Assembly (NCBI GenBank): GCA_946480685.1
Contig: CAMLLI010000233.1
Span: 1-6,837 of the forward strand
Reading direction: 5' to 3'
DNA length: 6,837 nt
From: an uncultured Flammeovirgaceae bacterium
GTDB lineage: Bacteria > Bacteroidota > Bacteroidia > Cytophagales > Cyclobacteriaceae
In this document: positions 1-6,535 of the stretch, one piece after another
Layout: every line of letters begins with the position of its first letter
Position numbering within the stretch: position 1 is the first letter of the stretch
Notes under the pieces: generated by a model
The model's input: the letters and a program-made list of their open reading frames with translations, nothing else
Databases searched by the model: none
What the model was told of the DNA's origin: nothing
Made by a program: the position numbers and the translations under genes

Positions 1-3000
1 TAGCAGAAGCACTCGGGTTGAGTATAGTAACTTTGCGTCCGTTCAGGTTCAGTGCACCCCCGTTCAGGTTCAGTACACCATTGGTGTTCAGCGATACATC
101 AACCAACGGTTGTACTACCGTACTATTCCCTTCGATAATGATTGAACTGAACGTTTCGCTGCCACTCGCATTATATATAGTTTGCGTGGTTCCTCCGTTA
201 AATTTAATAGTGCCACGGTTTGGAATTAATGTTCCGGAGTTACTCCAGTTGCCGGTTAAAGTTATAGCGCGTTCGGAAGGTGTATTTTCCAATGACAAAG
301 TTGCACCGGAAGCTATCGTAATATTTTTTGCGACCGCCGGTATGGAAGCACTTGTGGAAGTAATAATAGTAGGTTGATTTGTGATACATGTTTCCATCGG
401 TTTGATCACAACGTTATCGGCGGTTGTAGGAGAGGTGCCTACTGTTTGAAAGGCTGTTCCGTTCCACTTTACCCAATTGGCATCATCTGTCCAGTAATTA
501 TTAGCAGAAGAGCCGGTCCAAAAGTAATCTCCACTCACTATACCAGTGGTATTGCTCGGCTGCGTTACGGTTACGGTTGCCATCGTTGATAGTGATGTAT
601 TGCAGGCGGTGTTGGGAATCTTCAGCGCTCTGATGACAAACGTCTGGGTAGAAGTAATACGGAATGATTGCAATGTCACCGTTCCACCGGTACCCAATGA
701 AGATGAACCGGCATCTGCACTGTTTGCAAAATTGCGCAGGGTATATACTACATTATTTTCGGACAGCAGTACTTGCACTGAAGCCTTGGTATTAACGCAC
801 GTACTTCCCGTAAGTATATTTATCCCCAGTGATAGCAGCGGTGGTACACACGAAACCGTTGTGGAAGCTGAGGGAAGACTTTCCGCTTTGCCACTTTCCG
901 TTGCAGTTGCGGTCAGTACACCACCGGTATATAGATCTGTTCCGAGCGTTACGACCGTCCATAGTCCTAAGGCAACTACAGCATTGCCGATAGGTGTACC
1001 ATCAATATATAGTGTTATGATTGATCCGGTAGCAGCAGACGATGTCCCTGCGACAGCAAGCGCCCCTTCCTGGTATGTTCCCGTAATAACCGGTGCGGCC
1101 GTGCGCGATTGAACCGTGACTTCATTGGAGAAACCACTGGCCGATTCTCCGCTTGCTGTTGCAGTGGCTTTTATCAGGTTACCTCCCGCCAGTGCCGGTG
1201 ATAATCCGCTGATTGTCCAATTACCGTTTGCATCCACCGTAGTGGTTCCTGCAGACACGCCATTTTTGTATAGCGTGATGGTTGTGCCTGCTGCTTCAAC
1301 AGATGTACCGGATACACTCGTAGCACCTGTAACGATAGGACTCTTTACTACCGGGGCTGTTGATGTCTCAGTAACGTTTCGTGTTGCTGCAGCTGATAAA
1401 CATTGACCGCTTTGTACTGCATATACAGATATAGCTTGTCCTAACGACAGGCTGAGACCGGAGAAACTCCAGTTGCCCCCGGTTGCTGTGGTACTGGCCT
1501 GCAGGTAACCGTTAATATATAGCAGCACGGTGTTTCCTGCGGTAGCAGTTCCGGTAACAGTCGTTGTTGTTCTGAGAATAGGATTTGTTGTGATGACAGG
1601 TGTAGTAGCATTACCTGATCCTCCGATGCATACCGATACAGTTTTGGGAGACTGACATTTACCACTCTCCTGTGCTGTTATCCAATATATACCGGAAGCA
1701 ATACAGTTAGGGCCGCCACCCGTACAATTTGTAGTGCCACCCGCGCAATTATAGAGATACACGTTGGACGCATTGGTTGTTACAGTCGTAAAAAGTGTAC
1801 CGGGCACATTAGGTCCATATATAGCGATAGTTGTTCCCGCTGCAGCTCCGGCCGGGCCGCTTCCTCCTATACCTTTATTCGACTGGCAGGAAGATGACGG
1901 TACCTGGCTGCACGTAGCACCAACGGTAACTATATCGGAGTCATAGCTGACGGATTTACCGGAAGCCGTTGCATTAGCTTTGACAGATGCGCTTAAGGTT
2001 AAGGCTGCTATACCGGTAAGTGTCCACGTTCCACCAGTAACGGTAGTGGTACCCACAGAGACACCATTCACATATACGCGTATAGCCGTACCGTTGGATT
2101 CGGTTGATGTACCGCTTACTGACGTGGCTCCAACAGATAACGGACTGTTGACAACGGGTGTAGCCGATCGTACCGGTAGAAACCCGCTGTTAAAATTGGA
2201 AGGTGCTGTCGGAAGTGATGCGTTAACAACGGCTGTCCAGGCATTGGCATAATTGCCGGCATACGTTGCATCATTTATACCGCCTATATCGCTCGGGCCG
2301 CCTTGCAACGCAGATTGTGTACTGATAACCGTATTGGCTACCATGCGCACCGAAGTGGATGCACTAAACGTTGGAAAATAAGTTGTGATCGTAGCGATAG
2401 GTATATAAAAGTCATAGAAGTAATCCGGGTTGCTGCAATTGGTGGTGAAGGCTACAGACTTCTGGCTATAGTCATCGTACGATAATGTAGTTCGCAACGT
2501 TGGTGAAGCTGTACCATCCGCATCATACAAGCGTACTCCGTGATTGGTAACGAGTATAATTTCAATTTCAAACCCGGGATTACCTGTGGTATAGTTGGGA
2601 TCTTTAAGCGCACCGGAATTGCCAAACAAACCATCCGTGTCAAGCAGGATGCTATACCCTTTGGCATTGTTAGCATAATTGCCAAGCCTGAACCTGAAAA
2701 GCCAGTTGCTGCCGGATATATAGGTATAGGCTGCACTATACGAAGTTGCATCATCAACTAAGTCTGTAAAACCGCAGGAAGGACCGGTGGCGAGATCGCT
2801 CGTAGGTTCCGGGTTCACCAGTACAATCGGAACGAAAGGTATTTCGCTCTCGCCTTCATCGTTGCTGACAAAACCTTCATTGTCGGATGAAGTATAGTTG
2901 TCGAGGTTGGGGTCCAATACTGATTTTCCAGCAACAGCAGGTTTTACAATGAGACCAGGGGTTTGTGCGTATAGATTGCCTGTAACAAGGAGTACAAACA

Positions 3001-3037
3001 ACCATGCTGGCAAAGCAAGTTTGAAGAGAGGTTGCAT
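1..3037 (-). CDS. Giant secreted Ig-repeat adhesin-like protein, N-terminal 1012 residues (C-terminus beyond window)
   Basis: The minus-strand frame is open from the ATG at 3037 to the left edge with no stop, so the gene is partial. Residues 1-24 form a signal peptide: a hydrophobic core (LPAWLFVLLVTG) ending at YA|Q. Residues 35-80 are an acidic linker. Residues 86-280 form a beta-rich domain (NWLFRFRLGNY, SILLDTDG, FEIEIILV) that I recall near the N-terminus of large Bacteroidota surface proteins. Four Ig-like repeats cover about 293-372, 479-556, 560-643 and 647-730, with a cysteine-rich stretch at 373-478. Residues 737-828 look like another Ig-like module. Residues 838-855 carry FWTG...YWTDDANW, and 873-1012 are Asn/Gly/Thr-rich with beta-helix character (NVVIKP, ITIASGATL, LNLNGGALNLNG). 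The protein is probably exported by Sec and then by type IX secretion to the surface, but the sorting domain that would prove this is missing. Adhesion is inferred from architecture only. No catalytic motif was seen. Confidence 0.88.
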   Translation of the reverse strand, partial: MQPLFKLALPAWLFVLLVTGNLYAQTPGLIVKPAVAGKSVLDPNLDNYTSSDNEGFVSNDEGESEIPFVPIVLVNPEPTSDLATGPSCGFTDLVDDATSYSAAYTYISGSNWLFRFRLGNYANNAKGYSILLDTDGLFGNSGALKDPNYTTGNPGFEIEIILVTNHGVRLYDADGTASPTLRTTLSYDDYSQKSVAFTTNCSNPDYFYDFYIPIATITTYFPTFSASTSVRMVANTVISTQSALQGGPSDIGGINDATYAGNYANAWTAVVNASLPTAPSNFNSGFLPVRSATPVVNSPLSVGATSVSGTSTESNGTAIRVYVNGVSVGTTTVTGGTWTLTGIAALTLSASVKANATASGKSVSYDSDIVTVGATCSQVPSSSCQSNKGIGGSGPAGAAAGTTIAIYGPNVPGTLFTTVTTNASNVYLYNCAGGTTNCTGGGPNCIASGIYWITAQESGKCQSPKTVSVCIGGSGNATTPVITTNPILRTTTTVTGTATAGNTVLLYINGYLQASTTATGGNWSFSGLSLSLGQAISVYAVQSGQCLSAAATRNVTETSTAPVVKSPIVTGATSVSGTSVEAAGTTITLYKNGVSAGTTTVDANGNWTISGLSPALAGGNLIKATATASGESASGFSNEVTVQSRTAAPVITGTYQEGALAVAGTSSAATGSIITLYIDGTPIGNAVVALGLWTVVTLGTDLYTGGVLTATATESGKAESLPSASTTVSCVPPLLSLGINILTGSTCVNTKASVQVLLSENNVVYTLRNFANSADAGSSSLGTGGTVTLQSFRITSTQTFVIRALKIPNTACNTSLSTMATVTVTQPSNTTGIVSGDYFWTGSSANNYWTDDANWVKWNGTAFQTVGTSPTTADNVVIKPMETCITNQPTIITSTSASIPAVAKNITIASGATLSLENTPSERAITLTGNWSNSGTLIPNRGTIKFNGGTTQTIYNASGSETFSSIIIEGNSTVVQPLVDVSLNTNGVLNLNGGALNLNGRKVTILNPSASA
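848..2161 (-). repeat. Array of four bacterial Ig-like (Big_6-like) domain repeats within the adhesin
   Basis: The copies lie at about 1922-2161, 1370-1603, 1109-1360 and 848-1099 in protein order. Each is 78-84 residues and follows one pattern: APVV...SV(S/A)GTS, then GTTITLYxNGxxxGTTTV, then GxWTxSGL, then ATATASGxxxS. Copies 1 and 3 are the most alike (SVGATSVSGTS versus VTGATSVSGTS, both with ATASG). Copy 2 is diverged and contains a cysteine (SGQC). The pattern matches what I know of bacterial Ig-like group 6 domains, which act as stalk modules in surface proteins. The DNA copies are diverged, so this is an old protein repeat rather than a recent tandem duplication. Confidence 0.8.
1604..1921 (-). 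other. Cysteine-rich insert between Ig-like repeats 1 and 2 of the adhesin
   Basis: Residues 373-478 of the adhesin hold seven cysteines (376, 384, 431, 438, 445, 461, 470) and a Gly/Ala/Thr-rich stretch (GIGGSGPAGAAAGTT). The end of this region (YWITAQESGKCQS, then VSV) lines up with the end of Ig repeat 2 (SVYAVQSGQCLS, then RNV). The segment may therefore be a fifth, heavily altered Ig-like copy with an inserted disulfide-rich loop. Disulfides would suit an exported protein; that is inference. Confidence 0.5.
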
Positions 3038-3224
3038 ATATATACCGGAATTATAGATAACAGTCTGACTACTCTAAATTTACAAAAGAGAAGCGAACCT
3101 ATATAGCAATCTCCCCACAGATTCGTAACGCAACATTGATTTTTTTTTGCGACACAGGATGTATATAAATAAAGTGTTACACCTTACAAAGACAACAGTG
3201 CCTAAAGGCGTTTAAACATAATTT

Positions 3225-3260
3225 TACTATATACTCCTGAACGCATGATTATATATAGTA
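3225..3260. repeat. Perfect 9-bp inverted repeat, TACTATATA / TATATAGTA, 18-nt spacer
   Basis: The arms are at 3225-3233 and 3252-3260 and are exact reverse complements; the spacer is 3234-3251. The stem is AT-rich, and on the minus strand it is followed by AAAATTATG rather than a T-run, so it does not look like an intrinsic terminator for the NmrA-type gene. It lies about 190-220 bp upstream of the adhesin start. A protein-binding site or an mRNA 3' structure are the main possibilities; neither is shown. Confidence 0.55.
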
Positions 3261-3291
3261 CGCTATCGTTTTGGCTATCCTGATTATCGGT

Positions 3292-3309
3292 GTGATAACA
3301 CGTGATAAC
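3292..3309. repeat. Tandem GTGATAAC octamer, 10-bp period, directly after the NmrA-type stop codon
   Basis: GTGATAAC occurs at 3292-3299 and again at 3302-3309, with AC between the copies, so the repeat falls about one helical turn apart. The second copy ends 1 bp from the NmrA-type gene's stop codon. A same-face repeated half-site is possible, but two copies of an octamer can arise by chance. Confidence 0.4.
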
Positions 3310-3310
3310 C

Positions 3311-4192
3311 TTATTTGTTTACGGCAGGTTCGTGCAGCACCGATTGTAAATATACTTCCAACGGAGTGGTAAGTTCTATTCGCTTACTTTCCTTGTGCTC
3401 GGCACCAGTCTTTCCATCAATAACAGCGTGTGTCATTTTAATCATATTGTCGGCTGCATTTTCAGAAAAGCCCGCCTGTATCAACGTGTCGTGCCATTCA
3501 TCGTTAGGTATTGTACTTGCGGATACTTTACGATGAAGGATACTTTCAAGTACTGATGCTACATCTTCGCTGCTATAGGAAGGTCCGGTAAGCTCGTATA
3601 GTTTCTTCTGTTCCGGTATAGCATTCGCCATCGTCCTTGCTATGAAGGCAGCCACATCAGCGGGCGCACCCATGGCGATTTTCAGGTCAGTGGGGAAGAA
3701 GGTTGGTAGTATACCATGTTCTTGCACGATGGACATATAGGGCATCCAGTTACTATAGTAATACGGAGCGCGGATAAAGATCTGCTGAACGGGGAGCCCC
3801 TCAAACGCATGCTCCAGCATATACGACATTTCCAGGTTGCCCGTGCCCGAAGCGTGTTGTGCTCCAAGTGAAGAGAGCGCTACCAATTTTTTTACACCGG
3901 ATGTATGTATAGCGTCTCTGTAATTTTGCACAATAGATTTTGCATCGGCCAGGATGTCCTGCGAGGCCGGGTCTTCCGGTGTTAACAGAAAAACAGTATC
4001 TGCGTCTTGAAATGCGTTTTGTAGTGCAGATACATCAAACAGGTCTGCCTGTACAATAGGCACACCGTTGTGTTCTACCACATATGCTTTTTTAGGATTT
4101 CTCATTACAGCTTTAACGGGCTGTCCACTTTTATGCAGTGCGTTCACGACTGCTGATCCTACTTGTCCGGAAGCTCCTAATACAACATGCAT
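3311..4192 (-). CDS. NmrA-type NAD(P)-binding atypical SDR protein (putative NAD(P)H-dependent oxidoreductase)
   Basis: The product is 293 residues, the usual length for NmrA/HSCARG-type atypical short-chain dehydrogenases. The N-terminus starts directly with beta-1 and the dinucleotide loop GASGQVG (6-12), which supports the ATG at 4192 as the true start. R31-N32 after beta-2 (VKAVMRNP) favours NADP(H). ADLFD (49-53), VFLLTP (67-72) and VALSSLGA (104-111) mark later Rossmann strands. There is no Tyr-x-x-x-Lys of classical SDRs at the expected place, as is normal in this group. FIRAPYYYSNW (139-149) corresponds to the family's substrate-side loop. It is predicted to be cytosolic. Relatives include quinone reductases and redox-sensing regulators, and the sequence does not say which applies. 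It diverges from the zinc dehydrogenase gene across a 295-bp region; no partner regulator gene is in the window. Confidence 0.88.
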   Translation of the reverse strand: MHVVLGASGQVGSAVVNALHKSGQPVKAVMRNPKKAYVVEHNGVPIVQADLFDVSALQNAFQDADTVFLLTPEDPASQDILADAKSIVQNYRDAIHTSGVKKLVALSSLGAQHASGTGNLEMSYMLEHAFEGLPVQQIFIRAPYYYSNWMPYMSIVQEHGILPTFFPTDLKIAMGAPADVAAFIARTMANAIPEQKKLYELTGPSYSSEDVASVLESILHRKVSASTIPNDEWHDTLIQAGFSENAADNMIKMTHAVIDGKTGAEHKESKRIELTTPLEVYLQSVLHEPAVNK

Positions 4193-4487
4193 AGACTTTA
4201 TTGTTTAAGCGATTGTTACGACAAATACTTTGCATCATAGCTTCAATTTTTGTTCCCGCCTAAAGCCATGCCTCATGTAGTTACATCATTAACCTTACAA
4301 CGAAAATGATTTGGTATATATTTACCCACATCGGGTAATGAGTGAAAGGATTAGGACACTTGGATGGTTGGTAAAGAACTCGTGTTGCATGATTGTCTAC
4401 AGAAGTTAGTCCTTTCGATTTTAGTTTGCAATGGCATATTTTTTACGCCCCTCCGTAGCATAATGAGCAAACTATAAATGAATTACT
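4193..4487. promoter_or_regulatory. Divergent intergenic control region between the NmrA-type and zinc dehydrogenase genes
   Basis: The flanking genes are transcribed away from each other, so promoters for both must lie in these 295 bp unless transcripts start inside genes. The region is AT-rich, has no gene, and holds the inverted repeat at 4322-4338. Plus-strand TTAGTTTG near 4425-4432 differs from the Bacteroidota -7 consensus TAnnTTTG at one fixed base, but without a well-placed -33 TTG. Neither start codon has a Shine-Dalgarno sequence; both are preceded by A/T-rich bases, as is usual in this phylum. Exact promoters cannot be assigned. Confidence 0.55.
4322..4338. promoter_or_regulatory. 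Inverted repeat TTACCC-N5-GGGTAA, candidate operator
   Basis: Perfect 6-bp arms at 4322-4327 and 4333-4338 flank the 5-nt spacer ACATC. The site is 130 bp from the NmrA-type start and 150 bp from the dehydrogenase start, near the middle of the divergent region. A 17-bp interrupted dyad suits a dimeric transcription factor. No T-run follows on either strand, so it is not a terminator. Its role as an operator is inferred from position and symmetry. Confidence 0.45.
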
Positions 4488-5654
4488 ATGCTGGCAATGA
4501 ATTATCGCGGCCCGTTCAGAGTCCGCGCAGATCGAAATAGACCCGATCCCGAAATTTTACATCCTCGTGATGCCATTGTGCGCGTTACCCGTTCCTGTAT
4601 ATGTGGGTCGGATTTACACCTATACCATGGGCTCGTCCCGGATACTCGCGTAGGAATGACATTCGGTCATGAATTTACAGGTGTTGTTGTAGAGCTTGGC
4701 TCCGAAGTAACAAATCTTCGTGTAGGTGATCACGTACTGGTTCCCTTTAATATAGCATGTGGTACGTGTCCGTTTTGTCAACAGGAATTGTATGGTAATT
4801 GTCATGAGTCCAATCCGGAAGCAACGGCAGTGGGTGGTATATTTGGTTACTCGCACACGGCAGGCGGCTATGACGGTGGACAGGCCGAATATGTACGCGT
4901 TCCCTACGCAGATATAGGACCGACTGTGATACCACCGGGTATGGACCTGGATGATGCTGCACTGTTAACCGATGTTACACCTACCGGATACCAGGCTGCA
5001 GAAATGGGCGGTATACAAAAAGGTGATACGGTTGTCGTATTTGGTGCCGGCCCTATAGGACTAATGGCCGCACGATGCTCCTGGCTTTTCGGAGCAGGTC
5101 GCGTAATCATAATTGATCATCTTGACTATCGGCTTGAGTTCGCAAAACAATATGCGCAATGCGAAGCCTATAATTTTGTGAAGGATATGGATGATCCGGT
5201 ATTGTTCATAAAGAAGACAACGGATTATTTTGGTGCTGATGTTTGTATCGATGCCGTTGGCTGCGAAGCAGCAGGCAGTACGTTGCAAACCATCACCGGA
5301 AGAAAATTAATGCTGCAGGCTGGTTCCGCTACTGCTTTGCAGTGGGCGATCAATTCGGTTAAGAAAGGCGGCATCGTTTCAATTGTTGGTGTATACGGAC
5401 CTACGTGGAACCTGGTGCCGATCGGAAATGTCGTGAACAAGGGTATAACCATTCGCGCTAATCAGGCTTCCGTAAAAAGATTACTGCCGAGATTAATTGA
5501 ACACGTTATGGCCGGACGATTGAATCCAAAAGGTTTGATCACGCACCGCATACCACTGGAAGAAGTTGCTGATGCGTATCACATCTTCTCTGCCAAACGC
5601 GATAATTGTATCAAGCCTATGCTTATACCGGATTCTGCGTCTGTGGCCGCATAA
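4488..5654 (+). CDS. Zinc-dependent alcohol dehydrogenase, glutathione-independent formaldehyde dehydrogenase-like
   Basis: This 388-residue medium-chain dehydrogenase should oxidise an alcohol or aldehyde hydrate with NAD+ in the cytosol. Catalytic zinc ligands are C39 (CICGSDLHLY), H61 (GHEFTG) and D162 (TDVTPTGY). The structural zinc site is the four-cysteine set C91, C94, C97, C105. Spacing and the Asp ligand agree with what I recall of Pseudomonas formaldehyde dehydrogenase. GGYDGGQAEYVRVPYAD (126-142) is also typical of that subfamily. The Rossmann loop is GAGPIG (186-191), and D210 at the end of beta-2 (VIIIDH) favours NAD over NADP. Length is normal for the family and all key residues are present. 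Starts at codon 1 or codon 4 (MLAMNYRGP) are both possible; the first is used. The exact substrate is uncertain. The next gene follows 40 bp downstream with no terminator between, so co-transcription is likely. Confidence 0.9.
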   Translation: MLAMNYRGPFRVRADRNRPDPEILHPRDAIVRVTRSCICGSDLHLYHGLVPDTRVGMTFGHEFTGVVVELGSEVTNLRVGDHVLVPFNIACGTCPFCQQELYGNCHESNPEATAVGGIFGYSHTAGGYDGGQAEYVRVPYADIGPTVIPPGMDLDDAALLTDVTPTGYQAAEMGGIQKGDTVVVFGAGPIGLMAARCSWLFGAGRVIIIDHLDYRLEFAKQYAQCEAYNFVKDMDDPVLFIKKTTDYFGADVCIDAVGCEAAGSTLQTITGRKLMLQAGSATALQWAINSVKKGGIVSIVGVYGPTWNLVPIGNVVNKGITIRANQASVKRLLPRLIEHVMAGRLNPKGLITHRIPLEEVADAYHIFSAKRDNCIKPMLIPDSASVAA

Positions 5655-5685
5655 GATATATAATAATGATTCAATAAGATATATA
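5651..5685 (+). repeat. 12-bp direct repeat ATAAGATATATA spanning the dehydrogenase stop and the next gene's leader
   Basis: Exact copies lie at 5651-5662 and 5674-5685, 23 bp apart. The first copy contains the dehydrogenase stop codon (TAA at 5652-5654); the second ends 9 bp before the ATG at 5695. The whole 40-bp gap is very AT-rich, so the leader of the downstream gene would be unstructured, which aids initiation in Bacteroidota lacking Shine-Dalgarno sites. The repeat may be a by-product of low complexity. Confidence 0.5.
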
Positions 5686-5694
5686 GATATAGCT

Positions 5695-6216
5695 ATGGAA
5701 AATTTAGCGGATTCTTTGCTGATAGATAAAAGCAAAACAATTGAAGGATGGGGAGTTGATGCCGATCCGAATAACAACCCAACCTATCCGATGAAGCACT
5801 ATACCGGTGCCGATCATCAGCGCCTCGCATATGAACGCAGCCAACAACAAATGCCGCGTGAAGAAGTGCTTCACTCCAATGAGCGTCCGGGAATTACACG
5901 TGTCTTCGGAACATCTTCGCCTCCTTCCGGGCTAAGCGGACAACTTCGCCGGTTTGCCTTTCGATTCAGTGAAGGAAGTTCAGCACACTGGCTCACGCTG
6001 CTGGCGGCCGATAGGGTAAACGTTGTAGAAGGTATTGTTGATGATTTGAGACACGGGCATATACCGAACATAATCAAGGAGCGGGGCTGGACTGCTGAAT
6101 GGAAGTATAACCGTAAAGGTGTTATTCAGAAAGTTGCAGTTGGCGCTGTTGTTACTACGGCCGTGGTAACATTTCTGATTCTGCGCAACCGGAAGAAAAA
6201 ATCTCAGGTGTTGTAA
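5695..6216 (+). CDS. Uncharacterised 173-residue protein with C-terminal membrane anchor
   Basis: The ATG at 5695 is chosen because an in-frame upstream ATG at 5566 lies inside the dehydrogenase gene and its added residues look like out-of-frame translation. Residues 1-60 are polar and motif-like (IDKSKTIEGWGVDADP, NPTYPMKHYTGADHQR). Residues 61-82 contain SNERPGITRVFGTS and PPSGLSG. Residues 83-135 look like a folded helical part (RRFAFRFSEG, HWLTLLAADRVNVVEGIVDDL, HIPNIIKERGW). Residues 144-163 (VIQKVAVGAVVTTAVVTFLI) are one membrane span, followed by a basic tail RNRKKK. With no signal peptide this suggests a tail-anchored inner-membrane protein with the bulk of the chain in the cytosol. 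I recall similar unnamed proteins in other Bacteroidota but know no function. It follows the zinc dehydrogenase by 40 bp and ends just before a strong terminator, so it probably closes that operon. Confidence 0.82.
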   Translation: MENLADSLLIDKSKTIEGWGVDADPNNNPTYPMKHYTGADHQRLAYERSQQQMPREEVLHSNERPGITRVFGTSSPPSGLSGQLRRFAFRFSEGSSAHWLTLLAADRVNVVEGIVDDLRHGHIPNIIKERGWTAEWKYNRKGVIQKVAVGAVVTTAVVTFLILRNRKKKSQVL

Positions 6217-6246
6217 ATATAGTATATTTTAATATGGATAATTAAA

Positions 6247-6280
6247 AAGGGTATATCATTTTGATATACCCTTATTTTTT
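6247..6280. terminator. Bidirectional Rho-independent terminator
   Basis: An 11-bp perfect stem pairs 6247-6257 with 6263-6273 around a short T-rich loop (6258-6262). On the plus strand it is followed by TATTTTTT (6273-6280). On the minus strand the complement of the A-run at 6244-6248 supplies five Ts. It lies 30 bp after the stop of the anchored-protein gene and 22 bp after the minus-strand small gene's stop at 6296, so it can end transcription from both converging units. Confidence 0.88.
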
Positions 6281-6295
6281 ATAGTGCGTTCATTG

Positions 6296-6517
6296 TTAAT
6301 CGCCTGGTGAGCTTTGCCTGCCACCGCCACTTTTCTTCTCCGATACATCGGTTTCCCGGCCCCGGTTATTTGGGCGGTTTGCCTGTTGTGGATCTATTTT
6401 ATCCGTGCCTTGCTCGGATTTGATCTTCTCATTCTTCGCTTCGTCCATAGCACGCTGGTGGTTGATGAAAGCAGTGCCTGTGCCATCATCGCCTTGTTTT
6501 GCATTTGTCTTTGCCAT
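6296..6517 (-). CDS. Small hydrophilic, probably disordered protein (73 residues)
   Basis: Starting MAKTNAKQGDDGTGTAF, this product has no Leu, Cys, Trp or Tyr, one Phe and one Val, and is rich in Lys, Asp, Glu, Gln, Asn, Gly and Ser. Residues 18-35 (INHQRAMDEAKNEKIKSE) could form a charged helix; the rest, ending SEKKSGGGRQSSPGD, should be disordered. There is no signal peptide or membrane segment. It is the second gene of a two-gene minus-strand unit, 18 bp after the stop of the 61-residue gene, and ends next to the bidirectional terminator, which supports it being real rather than the overlapping plus-strand frame. Composition is like stress-linked hydrophilins, but no known domain is recognised and no function is claimed. 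Confidence 0.75.
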   Translation of the reverse strand: MAKTNAKQGDDGTGTAFINHQRAMDEAKNEKIKSEQGTDKIDPQQANRPNNRGRETDVSEKKSGGGRQSSPGD

Positions 6518-6535
6518 ACTTGTAAAATTTGATTT

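Larger units (their letters stand above)
3038..3310. other. Intergenic spacer upstream of the adhesin and downstream of the NmrA-type gene
   Basis: Both flanking genes are on the minus strand, so this 273-bp spacer should hold the 3' end of the NmrA-type transcript and the adhesin promoter. I found no open reading frame of note and no hairpin followed by a T-run that would be a convincing terminator. It contains the inverted repeat and the tandem octamer listed separately, a GTTTAAAC palindrome at 3210-3217 and a CTATATAG palindrome at 3099-3106. A minus-strand TAAATTTA near 3076-3083 resembles the Bacteroidota -7 element TAnnTTTG, but no -33 element sits at the usual spacing, so no promoter is called. 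Confidence 0.5.

Noticed and set aside
18..2252. A chain of plus-strand open frames (for example 546-1112 and 1116-1406) opposite the adhesin gene.
   Set aside because: They are antisense to a continuous 1012-codon frame with clear signal peptide and Ig repeats. Their translations are Val/Pro/Ala/Thr-rich, as expected from reversed Ig-repeat DNA.
3198..3210. GCCTAAAGGC as a terminator stem for the NmrA-type gene.
   Set aside because: The stem is only 4 bp with a 2-nt loop, and no T-run follows on the minus strand.
3682..3867. A 61-codon alternative frame within the NmrA-type gene.
   Set aside because: It lies wholly inside a well-supported Rossmann-fold coding region and has no recognisable features.
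4343..4417. GAAAGGA ... TCCTTTC inverted repeat across the divergent region.
   Set aside because: The 7-bp arms are about 60 bp apart, which is easily explained by chance.
4419..4434. TTAGTTTG as the -7 element of the dehydrogenase promoter.
   Set aside because: One fixed base differs from TAnnTTTG and no -33 TTG is found at the usual 17-23 base spacing, so it is noted but not called.
5566..5694. In-frame N-terminal extension of the anchored protein starting at 5566.
   Set aside because: It overlaps the dehydrogenase C-terminus in another frame and looks like out-of-frame translation; the ATG at 5695 gives a plausible start in the AT-rich gap.
6314..6532. Plus-strand frame rich in hydrophobic residues, opposite the 73-residue gene.
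   Set aside because: It spans the gap between the two small minus-strand genes and lies downstream of the terminator. The minus-strand frames form a tidy tandem pair, whereas this one looks like their complement.
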